The position numbers and the translations under genes are program-made. The notes beneath the pieces are model-generated. The model was not told the origin of the DNA. It made no database searches and saw nothing but the letters and a program-made list of their open reading frames with translations. A stretch of DNA of 9,299 bases from an uncultured Azospirillum sp. (lineage in GTDB: Bacteria; Pseudomonadota; Alphaproteobacteria; Azospirillales; Azospirillaceae). Position 1 is the stretch's first letter; the number at the start of each line of letters is the position of its first letter. The stretch lies in assembly GCA_937960755.1 (NCBI GenBank), contig CALGOL010000588.1, positions 1 to 9,299 of the forward strand, in the 5' to 3' direction. Positions 1 to 7,604 of the stretch are shown piece by piece.

Positions 1-793
1 CGGCACCGGGGCGGACGGGCTGCGCCGCGCCGAAGCGCTGTTTGACGCCGGGGTCGACGTGCTGGTGGTGGACACTGCGCACGGCCATTCGTCCAAGGTG
101 CTGGATCAGGTGCGGGCGGCGCGCAAGTTGTCCAACTACACCCAGATCATCGCCGGCAACGTCGCCACCGCCGACGCCGCCAAGGCGTTGATCGACGCCG
201 GCGCCGACGGCGTCAAGGTCGGCATCGGGCCGGGCTCGATCTGCACCACCCGCATCATCGCCGGTGTGGGCGTGCCGCAGTTGACCGCCATTCTCGACGT
301 GGTGTCGGCTTGCCGCGATCAGGGCATTCCGGTGATCGCCGACGGCGGCATCAAGTATTCCGGCGATCTCGCCAAGGCGATTGCGGCGGGCGCCGACGTC
401 GCCATGCTGGGCAGCCTGTTCGCCGGCACTGACGAAAGCCCCGGCGAAGTCATCTTGTTCCAGGGCCGTTCGTACAAGTCTTACCGCGGCATGGGCTCGG
501 TGGGGGCGATGGCGCGCGGCTCGGCCGACCGCTACTTCCAGCAGGAAGTGTCCACCATGAAGCTGGTGCCGGAAGGCGTCGAAGGCCGCGTTCCATATAA
601 GGGGCCGGTGGCGGCGGTGATCCATCAGTTGATCGGCGGCCTGCGCGCCGCCATGGGCTACACCGGCAACGCCACCATGCCGGAGATGCAGACCGGCTGC
701 AATTTCGTGCGCATCACCAACGCCGGCTTGCGGGAAAGCCACGTTCACGACATCACCATCACCAACGAATCGCCGAACTATCGGCAAGGGTGA
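1..793 (+). CDS. guaB: IMP dehydrogenase, C-terminal part (5' end outside window)
   Basis: IMP dehydrogenase oxidises IMP to XMP with NAD+, the committed step of guanine nucleotide synthesis in the cytoplasm. The frame is open from base 2, so 263 residues and the stop (TGA 791-793) are visible; the family is usually near 490 residues, so the N-terminal barrel strands and the CBS pair lie upstream of the window. Visible hallmarks in order are VVDTAHGHS, AGNVAT, the catalytic loop GIGPGSICTTR (the Cys that bonds IMP is codon 242-244), the phosphate-binding ADGGIKYSGD and MLGSLFAGTDESPGE, and the mobile flap SYRGMGSVGAM with the R-Y pair in ADRYFQ. No frameshift or missing key residue is seen. 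A strong terminator follows 18 bp after the stop, so guaB is the last gene of its transcript, and the next two genes converge on it. Confidence 0.98.
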   Translation, partial: GTGADGLRRAEALFDAGVDVLVVDTAHGHSSKVLDQVRAARKLSNYTQIIAGNVATADAAKALIDAGADGVKVGIGPGSICTTRIIAGVGVPQLTAILDVVSACRDQGIPVIADGGIKYSGDLAKAIAAGADVAMLGSLFAGTDESPGEVILFQGRSYKSYRGMGSVGAMARGSADRYFQQEVSTMKLVPEGVEGRVPYKGPVAAVIHQLIGGLRAAMGYTGNATMPEMQTGCNFVRITNAGLRESHVHDITITNESPNYRQG

Positions 794-811
794 GGCGCGG
801 TCTTGGATGAT

Positions 812-839
812 AAAAAGGCGCTCGCAAGAGCGCCTTTTT
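812..839 (+). terminator. Rho-independent terminator of guaB, probably bidirectional
   Basis: A 7-bp perfect GC-rich stem (GGCGCTC with GAGCGCC, 817-823 and 828-834) closes a GCAA tetraloop. It is flanked by A5 (812-816) and T5 (835-839), which extend the stem to 12 bp and give a U-tract on either strand. It lies between the guaB stop (793) and the stop of the converging acetyltransferase gene (873), so it probably ends transcription from both sides. Confidence 0.93.
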
Positions 840-872
840 GCTTTGTCGTCGCCGGCTGAGGCGGGCAAGGTC

Positions 873-1382
873 TCAATCTCGCCCCATAAACAACAACCCG
901 CCCCGCTCAACTTCAAACGCGAATCCGCAGCGGCGGTAGAAGCTTCGGTTGCGCGCCGCCGCTCCCGTCACCACATGCAAGCCGGTTCGGCAGTCCGCCG
1001 CGAAAGCGTCGACCAGCGCGGCGCCAATCCTCCGGCCGCGGAACGCTTCATCGACGTTGACATGCAGGTGCGCCGGAAAACGCTCGAACAAATCGGCGAA
1101 GCGGTCGTAAAGCGGAATTTTTTCAAACAGTTCCGACGCGCCGGCGCTGTCGCGGCAGCCGGTGAGATATCCCGCCCAAGACCCGGCGTCGCCGTCGCGC
1201 CACAGCAAAACGTCGTGCGGCGCCTCCCGCACGTACCAGCCGGTCCAGGTGGCGAAAAACGCCGCCCGCGCCGCGTCGTCGGCGAAGCGTTGGCGCAGGC
1301 TGCTTGCAAAGAAAATGCGCTCCAGCGCCGTCAGGGATTCCGCCCGTTCGGCGCATGAGAGCGCGCTCAGCCGATAAATCAC
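873..1382 (-). CDS. GNAT-family N-acetyltransferase
   Basis: This 169-residue protein is a GCN5-related acetyltransferase that would move the acetyl group of acetyl-CoA to an unknown amine. Motif A is seen at about residues 104-124: a PAHLHVNV strand, then FRGRRIGAALV, whose R/Q-x-x-G-x-G/A-type loop binds the CoA pyrophosphate. Motif B follows at about 141-157 (N-R-S-F-Y-R-R-C-G-F). The N-terminal 100 residues are helical and aromatic-rich and give no substrate clue. I chose the GTG at 1380-1382: it overlaps the mltA stop in GTGA, no in-frame ATG lies nearby, and everything upstream in this frame is antisense-like shadow of mltA. No good Shine-Dalgarno precedes it, so translation is probably coupled to mltA. 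The physical link to mltA does not show that the enzyme acts on cell wall material. Confidence 0.88.
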   Translation of the reverse strand: MIYRLSALSCAERAESLTALERIFFASSLRQRFADDAARAAFFATWTGWYVREAPHDVLLWRDGDAGSWAGYLTGCRDSAGASELFEKIPLYDRFADLFERFPAHLHVNVDEAFRGRRIGAALVDAFAADCRTGLHVVTGAAARNRSFYRRCGFAFEVERGGLLFMGRD

Positions 1383-2548
1383 GGCAGTTGCGACAGGTAT
1401 TGCGCGCGATTGGGGCGCAGGGCCAGCAGCCATTTCTTGCCGCGGCCCTTCATGAAGCCGGCGGCTTCGGCGGCCAGGGGGCCATGGCCCCAGAACACGT
1501 CGCCGCGCACCGCGCCCTTGATCGCGCCGCCGGTGTCTTGCGCCAGCATCAGCCGTTGCAGCTTGCCGCCCGGCAGCGGCGTGCCGTCGAGGTCGATCCA
1601 CAGCGGCGCGGTCAGCGACACTTGCGACGGATCGACGGCGAGGCTGCGGCCCTCGGTCAGCAGCAGATTGCGGGTGCCGCGCGGGCCGCCGGTGTTGCGC
1701 TTGAAGAAAACGTAGGACGGATTCATGCTCATGATCCGTTCGGCGTCGTCGGGGTGGTTGTGCAGCCAGCGCCGCAGCCATTGCAGCGACATGTCTTCCT
1801 TGGCCGCCGCGCCGTTGTCGATGAAATAGCGGCCGATGGGATAGTATTCGTGGCCGTTCTGCCCGGCGTAGCCCAGTTGCACCACCGAACCGTCAGTCAT
1901 CTCCACCCGGCCGGAGCCTTGCACTTGCAAGAAGAAGGCGTCAACGGGGTCGTCCACCCACACCAGTTCCAGTCCGCGCCCAGACAGCGCGCCGCCGACG
2001 ATCTCCGCCCGGCTCGGCATGCGGCCGGTCTTCGGCGGCATTTTGTAAAGCGGGGTCTGGAAGCGGCCGCCGCGGGTCCAACTGCCTTTCAGCGTCGGCT
2101 CGTAATAGCCGGTGAACAGACCGTCCTCGCCGCCGCCCAGCGCTTTGGGGACGAAATTGGCTTCGACGAACTGGCGGACCGCCTCGTTGTCGTTGGGCGG
2201 CAGGCTGCGGATTTGCCCGCAAAGGCTCAGCCAATCGCCCACCGTGCCGGCTTCGCGCTGCGAACCGATGGGCTTTTTCGGGTCGCCGGCTTGGCTGTCG
2301 ATCCAGTTGCAGGTGCGCAGGAAAGCCGGCAGGGCGCTGGCGTGGTTGTCCGCCCCCCAGCCGGGCAGGGCGCGGTATTCCGCCGCCATCGCCGACGCCG
2401 GAACCCGCTGGCCGCTCGACCGCAAGTCAACCAGCGGCGTCAGGTCCAAGGTGGGATGAACCGGTCCTTGGCGTTCAAGCCCCCCGCCGCAGGCGGCGAG
2501 CCCGGCGGTGAGCGCCAAAGCGGAAAGCGTGCGGAGGAGTTTGCGCAT
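1379..2548 (-). CDS. mltA: Membrane-bound lytic murein transglycosylase A (lipoprotein)
   Basis: MltA cleaves the MurNAc-GlcNAc bond of peptidoglycan with formation of 1,6-anhydroMurNAc, and helps in wall turnover at the inner face of the outer membrane. From the ATG at 2548 the product is 389 residues. It begins with a lipoprotein signal (RK, hydrophobic stretch, lipobox L-A-A-C with Cys20). The MltA domain shows TGYYEP at about 146-151, DAFFLQVQGSGR at 203-214 and NPSYVFF at 276-282. The C-terminal 3D domain shows LAQDTGGAIKG then RGDVFWG (335-354), with the conserved Asp residues D338 and D350. A GTG nine codons upstream (2575) is in frame, but it would put MLTKIRDHP ahead of the signal peptide, so the ATG is preferred. 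A GNAT gene overlaps its 3' end by 4 bp. It is divergent from the RNA methyltransferase gene. Confidence 0.95.
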   Translation of the reverse strand: MRKLLRTLSALALTAGLAACGGGLERQGPVHPTLDLTPLVDLRSSGQRVPASAMAAEYRALPGWGADNHASALPAFLRTCNWIDSQAGDPKKPIGSQREAGTVGDWLSLCGQIRSLPPNDNEAVRQFVEANFVPKALGGGEDGLFTGYYEPTLKGSWTRGGRFQTPLYKMPPKTGRMPSRAEIVGGALSGRGLELVWVDDPVDAFFLQVQGSGRVEMTDGSVVQLGYAGQNGHEYYPIGRYFIDNGAAAKEDMSLQWLRRWLHNHPDDAERIMSMNPSYVFFKRNTGGPRGTRNLLLTEGRSLAVDPSQVSLTAPLWIDLDGTPLPGGKLQRLMLAQDTGGAIKGAVRGDVFWGHGPLAAEAAGFMKGRGKKWLLALRPNRAQYLSQLP

Positions 2549-2589
2549 CGGATGGTCTCGAATCTTGGTTAACACAGCGGCGAATCCAT

Positions 2590-2618
2590 TCCTTGCGGCC
2601 TTGGCGGGCTTCTGTCAA
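2590..2618 (-). promoter_or_regulatory. Possible mltA promoter (consensus -35, weak -10)
   Basis: On the minus strand a perfect TTGACA lies at 2618-2613, 65 nt upstream of the mltA ATG, inside the 105-bp divergent gap. No good TATAAT-like hexamer is found at 16-19 bp: the 17-bp spacing gives CAAGGA and 19 bp gives AGGAAT. It may be a promoter that depends on an activator, or chance. On the plus strand of this gap I see no recognisable promoter for the methyltransferase gene. Confidence 0.3.
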
Positions 2619-2653
2619 GTTCCCCGGCTGATTTCATCCGCAGGAACTTCGCC

Positions 2654-4030
2654 ATGACCCCCGCCGCCCGGCTTCAGGCCGCCATCGACCTGTTGCAGGA
2701 AATCGAAGCGACGCCGCGCCCCGCCGACGCGGTGATGAGCCTCTATTTCCGCAACCGCCGCTTCATCGGCTCCAAGGACCGCGCCGCGGTGGCCGAGCTG
2801 TGCTACGCCATCATGCGCCGCCACGCCCGGCTGACCTGGTGGCTGGAGAAGGTGGGGGCGGAGCCGACGCCCCGCACGCGGGTGATCGCCAACAGCATTT
2901 TGGCGGAAGGCCGCCCGGCGGCCGATCAGGCCAAGCTTTACGACGGCGGGAAGTTCGCCCCGCCGCCCTGGTCGGCGGACGAACGCCGCTTCGCCGCCGA
3001 GTTGGACGCCCACACGCTGGAGCATCCCGACATGCCGGAAGCGGTGCGCTGCGAATGCCCGGAATGGGCGGAAGGACCGTTGCGCGCCGCGCTGGGCGAC
3101 CGTTTCGCGGTGGAGACCCAAGCGATGCTGGAGGCGGCGCCCCTGGATTTGCGCATCAACACCGTCAAGACCGACCGGGAAACCGCGCTGGCCGCCCTGA
3201 CCCGCGAGGGGATCAAGGCGGAGCCGACGCGCTTTTCGCCTTGGGGCCTGCGGGTGACCGGTCGTCCGCCCTTGGCGCAGACCAAGGCGTTCACCGGCGG
3301 ACTGGTGGAGATTCAAGACGAAGGCTCGCAACTGGTGGCGCTGGCGGTGGCGCCCAAGCCCGGCCATCAGGTGGTGGATTTTTGCGCCGGGGCCGGCGGC
3401 AAGACGCTGGCCTTGGCGATGATGATGGAAAGCAAGGGCCGCGTCGTCGCTTGCGACGTGCTGGAAAAGCGGCTGAAGCGGGCGGGGGAGCGCTTCCGCC
3501 GCGCCGGCCTGCACAATATCGAACCGCATCCGCTGGTTCACGAACGCGACCCGTGGGTGAAGCGCCACAAGGGCAAGTTCGACCGCGTGCTGGTGGACGC
3601 GCCGTGCAGCGGCGCCGGAACGTGGCGGCGCAACCCTGACAGCCGTTGGCGCCCGCTGGGGCCGGGGCTGGCGGAGCTGGTTCCGTTACAGGCCAAGATC
3701 CTCGACAGCGCGGCGCGGCTGGTGAAGCCGGGCGGGCGGCTGGTTTACGCCACCTGCTCTTTGCTGTGGGATGAAAACGCCGGACAGGTGGCGGCGTTCT
3801 TGGAAACCCACCCGGAATTCGAGGTGCTGCCCATCGCGCAAGTGTGGGCGGAGGAGGGCTTGGGCGCCCCGCCTTGCGACGGCCCTTATCTGGCGCTGAC
3901 CCCGGCGCGCCACGGCGCCGACGGCTTCTTCGCCGCGGTGATGACCCGCAAGGCGCCGGCCTCGACGGCGTCGGAAACGGAATTGGAACCGGAAACGGAG
4001 TCGGTGGCGGCGCCGCCGGAAGTTTGCTAA
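2654..4030 (+). CDS. RsmB/NOP-family 16S rRNA (cytosine-C5) methyltransferase
   Basis: This 458-residue protein is a class I SAM-dependent enzyme that methylates cytosine C5 in RNA, most likely 16S rRNA. The N-terminal ~150 residues (with RNRRFIGSKDRAAVAELCYAIMRR at about 33-56) take the place of the NusB-like RNA-binding domain of RsmB. A linker with RINTVKT follows. The catalytic domain then has motif I DFCAGAGGK (242-250), the acidic residue after strand 2 in ACDVLEKR (266-273), motif IV DAPCSG (315-320, Cys318) and motif VI ATCS (366-369). Cys368 is the expected nucleophile and Cys318 the release cysteine, so the enzyme should be active. The ATG at 2654 is preceded by AGGAA at 2642-2646. 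The last ~25 residues are an acidic, repeated tail (ETELEP, ETESVA) outside the family core. I give no symbol because several alphaproteobacterial paralogues share these features and rsmB itself is not certain. Confidence 0.93.
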   Translation: MTPAARLQAAIDLLQEIEATPRPADAVMSLYFRNRRFIGSKDRAAVAELCYAIMRRHARLTWWLEKVGAEPTPRTRVIANSILAEGRPAADQAKLYDGGKFAPPPWSADERRFAAELDAHTLEHPDMPEAVRCECPEWAEGPLRAALGDRFAVETQAMLEAAPLDLRINTVKTDRETALAALTREGIKAEPTRFSPWGLRVTGRPPLAQTKAFTGGLVEIQDEGSQLVALAVAPKPGHQVVDFCAGAGGKTLALAMMMESKGRVVACDVLEKRLKRAGERFRRAGLHNIEPHPLVHERDPWVKRHKGKFDRVLVDAPCSGAGTWRRNPDSRWRPLGPGLAELVPLQAKILDSAARLVKPGGRLVYATCSLLWDENAGQVAAFLETHPEFEVLPIAQVWAEEGLGAPPCDGPYLALTPARHGADGFFAAVMTRKAPASTASETELEPETESVAAPPEVC

Positions 4031-4094
4031 GCTGAACTGTTGGCCGTTCGGATCGTTCCGACGGCGCGTTTAAGCGGCGATCGCGAGGCGGCGG

Positions 4095-4697
4095 GTGATC
4101 GGCGGCATTTCGCAAGCAGCGGCAGGCTACTTTCAGCCGGCGGGCGTCGCGCGGGCCGGTGAAGCGGCTTTGCGCGCTGAAAGCGGGAGCGCTGCGGCGA
4201 AAGGCGCCGCCGGCGGCGCCAGCGAAGAGGCTAAAGCCTCCGCCAACCAAAACGGCGAGCTGACCCCCGAACAACTGCAACAGGTCGCCGAACTGAAGCG
4301 TCGCGACGCCGAGGTTCGGGCGCATGAGGCGGCGCACCAGGCGGTGGGCGGGCCTTACGCCGGGTCGGCGACCTATGAATACCAGCGCGGCCCGGACGGC
4401 GTGAATTACGCGGTGGGCGGCGAAGTGCCCATCGACGTCAGCCGGGAAAACGAACCGGAAAAAACCATCACCAAGATGGAGCAGGTCAAGGCGGCCGCCT
4501 TGGCTCCGGCGGAGCCTTCGGGTCAAGATCGGGCGGTGGCGGCGCAGGCCGACGCCATCAAAGCCCAAGCGCAGCAGGAGTTGCGCCAATCGCAAGCCGG
4601 CGGAGGGCAGGGCGTCGGCGCTTACGCCGCCGGGGCGTACGCAGCGGCGGATTCCATTGGCCGCAGCAACGGATTAGGTTTCGCCGTGAGCGCGTGA
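4095..4697 (+). CDS. SprA-related putative metalloprotease (HEAAH motif)
   Basis: The 200-residue product matches what I know of the SprA-related family, also named putative metalloprotease CJM1_0395 family, whose role is not established. The conserved core spans about residues 57-160: LTPEQLQQVAELKRRDAEVRAHE, then HEAAHQAVGGPYAGSATYEY, PDGVNYAVGGEVPIDVS and a basic/Ala-rich helix with KTITKMEQVKAAAL. HEAAH (77-81) fits the zincin HExxH consensus; the third zinc ligand is not obvious. No signal peptide or membrane span is seen. The N-terminal 55 residues are Ala/Gly-rich and probably disordered, and the C-terminus is again Gly/Ala-rich. GTG at 4095 is supported by GAGG at 4085-4088, 6 nt ahead. 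It lies 64 bp after the methyltransferase gene on the same strand and may be cotranscribed. The family match is from memory and protease activity is inference. Confidence 0.82.
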   Translation: MIGGISQAAAGYFQPAGVARAGEAALRAESGSAAAKGAAGGASEEAKASANQNGELTPEQLQQVAELKRRDAEVRAHEAAHQAVGGPYAGSATYEYQRGPDGVNYAVGGEVPIDVSRENEPEKTITKMEQVKAAALAPAEPSGQDRAVAAQADAIKAQAQQELRQSQAGGGQGVGAYAAGAYAAADSIGRSNGLGFAVSA

Positions 4698-4725
4698 CGC
4701 CGGTTCACCGATTATTAGACTTATG

Positions 4726-4760
4726 CCAATCTGCCGACAGAATGACTTTCGGCGGATTGG
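4726..4760. terminator. Large imperfect inverted repeat in a convergent gap, possible bidirectional terminator
   Basis: CCAATCTGCCGA (4726-4737) pairs with TCGGCGGATTGG (4749-4760) over 12 bp with one T/G wobble, around an 11-nt loop. It lies 29 bp after the stop of the SprA-related gene and about 120 bp before the stop of the converging membrane-protein gene, which suits a terminator. There is no proper T-tract on either side (only TTGGG after it), so intrinsic termination is uncertain and a REP-like or protective hairpin is possible. Confidence 0.4.
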
Positions 4761-4840
4761 TTGGGCCATTGAGGCCAAGCGCCCCCGTGGGCGCGAAGCC
4801 AGGCGCGCGTCGTTAAAGCAGCCGGAAACCCGTTTCCTGG
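4761..4840. other. Cluster of further short hairpins in the non-coding gap
   Basis: After the larger repeat, three more small inverted repeats follow: TTGG(G)CC/GGCCAA at 4761-4778 (one bulge), a perfect GCGCCC-CCGT-GGGCGC at 4779-4794, and GGAAA/TTTCC at 4824-4837. The gap 4698-4876 has no credible gene; the minus-strand frame crossing it runs through the 3' ends of both neighbours and has no family features. The series may be a structured RNA end, a repeat element of this genome, or compositional chance in GC-rich sequence. Confidence 0.35.
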
Positions 4841-4876
4841 GGCGGCGGGGGTGCGGAGCGGCGGGGATGGCGGATA

Positions 4877-5296
4877 TCAATTGACCTCGTCCACCGCGGT
4901 GACATGGCCGGAAACCTGCTGGCGCAGCGGCACGATGGACATGCCGGCCGCCAGCCACGCCGCCAACCCGGACTGTCCCAACACGAAAAGAAAGCCGAGC
5001 GAACGCGGCAGCAGCCCTTGGCTATCCAGCGCCCAAGCGGCGGAGCCGAAAAACAACGCCCCCAGCAGCATGCCGCGGATTTTCATCGTGCGCAGCGCCA
5101 TAGCGAAGATGAACCATAGGAGCAGCGCCATCGACAGGCCGACGAACGCCTTCACCGGCACATATTCGGAATCGGGAACCAGCAGCCAATCGACGTAGCT
5201 GTAGCCGGTGGGATTGTAAATCGCCAGCAGCAGCGCGAAGGTGAACAGCCAGCGCACGGTAAAATCAATAAAGCGAAACCGCGGGGCCGCGGCCAT
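4877..5296 (-). CDS. Four-helix inner-membrane protein, DUF6524-like
   Basis: This 139-residue protein has four hydrophobic segments at about 13-28, 48-68, 74-92 and 98-120, with short loops, so it is an integral inner-membrane protein with no soluble domain. The motif YNPTGYSYVDWL (27-38), just after the first helix, and the overall length match my memory of the uncharacterised DUF6524 family; this was not checked by a search. No catalytic or transport motif can be named, and function is unknown. The ATG at 5296 is supported by AGGGAG 6 nt upstream (5303-5308 on the plus strand). It follows the diguanylate cyclase gene by 57 bp on the same strand and could be read through from it, but it also has a promoter of its own beginning at the cyclase stop codon. 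Confidence 0.82.
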   Translation of the reverse strand: MAAAPRFRFIDFTVRWLFTFALLLAIYNPTGYSYVDWLLVPDSEYVPVKAFVGLSMALLLWFIFAMALRTMKIRGMLLGALFFGSAAWALDSQGLLPRSLGFLFVLGQSGLAAWLAAGMSIVPLRQQVSGHVTAVDEVN

Positions 5297-5328
5297 GCCT
5301 TGCTCCCTGATCGGACGACGACGGGGCG

Positions 5329-5353
5329 GTTATAGCAGGCCGCCGACGTTCCG

Positions 5354-5357
<4 letters not shown>
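5329..5357 (-). promoter_or_regulatory. Sigma70-type promoter for the DUF6524-like gene
   Basis: On the minus strand GTGACG (5357-5352; 4/6 to TTGACA) is followed, after exactly 17 bp, by TATAAC (5334-5329; 5/6 to TATAAT). The predicted transcript starts near 5322, leaving a short leader of about 25 nt that holds the AGGGAG ribosome site. The -35 overlaps the stop codon of the diguanylate cyclase gene. The sequence TGACGGAACGTC around the -35 resembles the inverted repeat at the cyclase's own promoter. Confidence 0.6.
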
Positions 5358-6967
<1,610 letters not shown>

Positions 6968-7010
6968 CGAGGTGTGTGCGTCATTTTGTGGCGTCTAATC
7001 AATAGCATTA

Positions 7011-7090
7011 TTTTGCGTGCTGTCGTTATTGGCGCGCAAAAATTGCTGCAACTGCGCCGATCTGTCGCGGGTGTTCGCGAAAGGCGGCGC
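7011..7090 (-). other. Structured 5' leader of the diguanylate cyclase transcript
   Basis: If transcription starts near 7094 the cyclase leader is about 127 nt. Its first part can fold into a nested hairpin: outer arms 7085-7090/7054-7059 (GCGCCG with CGGCGC) and inner arms 7076-7080/7065-7069 (TCGCG with CGCGA), with a 6-nt loop. A second hairpin has 7-bp arms at 7035-7041/7011-7017 (TTTTGCG with CGCAAAA) and a 17-nt loop. No known riboswitch consensus was recognised. The leader is AT-richer than the surrounding genes. Confidence 0.45.
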
Positions 7091-7100
7091 ACGAAGCAAT

Positions 7101-7130
7101 ATTAGAACCAAAGTATGACGGAACCGTCAA
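7101..7130 (-). promoter_or_regulatory. Sigma70-type promoter for the diguanylate cyclase gene
   Basis: On the minus strand TTGACG (7130-7125; 5/6 to TTGACA) is followed, after 18 bp, by TCTAAT (7106-7101; 5/6 to TATAAT), giving a predicted start near 7094. It lies in the 192-bp gap between the lipoprotein stop (7160) and the cyclase ATG (6967), so the cyclase need not be cotranscribed with the lipoprotein gene. It is the best-formed promoter seen in the window. Confidence 0.65.
7116..7129. promoter_or_regulatory. Inverted repeat over the -35 box, possible operator
   Basis: TGACGG-AA-CCGTCA is a perfect inverted repeat with 6-bp arms and a 2-bp centre. It covers most of the -35 hexamer of the cyclase promoter and part of the spacer, a position typical of a repressor site. 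A near copy lacking one base (TGACGGAACGTC) overlaps the -35 of the downstream gene at 5346-5357. The binding protein, if any, is unknown. Confidence 0.4.
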
Positions 7131-7159
7131 TGCAGCATCGTTCAGGGCCACTATATCCC

Positions 7160-7531
7160 TTAGTCGAACATGGATTTTTGACTGACGGTTTTACGCACCG
7201 GCGGCGGGCTGGCCAGCGCGGTTTGGCTGTTTTTGTAGGGATCGGGCAGGTTATGGCAATCGACTCCGCCCAGCGTGCGATAGCAGTACAGGTTTGAGCG
7301 GTCGACCACCACTTGTTCCGGGCAATAGACGCCGGTTTCGGTCCAGGAAATGATCGAGCAGTCGCGCCCGGTCGCCGCCGAGACGATATGGTCGGACACG
7401 GTTTTTTTTGTCGCGTTCAAGGTGACGAGCCCGACCGTGGCGCTGGCGACCGCCATTTCCGGCCCGGCGCAGCCGGCCAGCATCCCGGCCGAAACCAACG
7501 ACAGCAGGGCGATGCGCAAGGTGGAGGCCAT
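7160..7531 (-). CDS. Small conserved-type lipoprotein with four extra cysteines
   Basis: The 123-residue product starts with a lipoprotein signal and the lipobox L-A-G-C (Cys21), so it should be lipid-anchored in the envelope. The residue after the Cys is Ala, which does not call for inner-membrane retention, so an outer-membrane location is likely. The mature part has four more cysteines (58, 70, 83, 92) in a compact block RDCSII...VYC...LYCYRTLGGVDCH that ends in LPDP. I recall similar short blocks with CYRTLGGVDC in uncharacterised alphaproteobacterial lipoproteins, but cannot name a family. Two disulfides are plausible. The tail is polar and Pro/Ser-rich. The gene holds a run of eight A on its coding strand (7402-7409). 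The start ATG 7531 has no clear Shine-Dalgarno. Function is unknown. Confidence 0.78.
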   Translation of the reverse strand: MASTLRIALLSLVSAGMLAGCAGPEMAVASATVGLVTLNATKKTVSDHIVSAATGRDCSIISWTETGVYCPEQVVVDRSNLYCYRTLGGVDCHNLPDPYKNSQTALASPPPVRKTVSQKSMFD

Positions 7532-7604
7532 AAGACGGGGTTCCCGGACAAAAACGGAAGCGACGCCTACAATTCCGGTGGAAAATAGTTAACGCATGCT
7601 GAAT

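Noticed and set aside
807..1358. 183-residue plus-strand frame after guaB
   Set aside because: It starts inside the guaB terminator and is antisense to the acetyltransferase gene; the composition is typical of a shadow frame.
1383..1781. N-terminal extension giving a 302-residue acetyltransferase frame on the minus strand
   Set aside because: This part is read from within mltA in another frame, is Arg/Pro/Ala-rich and has no GNAT features. The GTG at 1382 gives a normal-length GNAT.
1304..2572. 422-residue plus-strand frame opposite mltA
   Set aside because: It covers mltA in antisense, whose product has full lipoprotein, MltA and 3D features. The antisense product shows no domain and no credible ribosome site.
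2549..2575. mltA start at the GTG at 2575
   Set aside because: It would add nine residues in front of a complete lipoprotein signal peptide.
2615..3568. 317-residue minus-strand frame opposite the methyltransferase gene
   Set aside because: It is antisense to a clear enzyme gene and its product is Arg/Gly/His-rich without motifs.
4048..4067. Small hairpin (TCGGA/TCCGA) between the methyltransferase and SprA-related genes as a terminator
   Set aside because: The stem is only five base pairs and no T-tract follows.
3291..4595. 434-residue minus-strand frame opposite the methyltransferase and SprA-related genes
   Set aside because: It crosses two real genes and a gap in antisense and has a Pro/Arg/Ser-rich low-complexity product.
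4674..4958. 94-residue minus-strand frame across the convergent gap
   Set aside because: It overlaps the 3' ends of both neighbours, spans the hairpins and has an Arg-rich product without family features.
6968..7094. c-di-GMP riboswitch in the leader of the cyclase gene
   Set aside because: The leader folds, but I could not find the conserved core of either known c-di-GMP riboswitch class.
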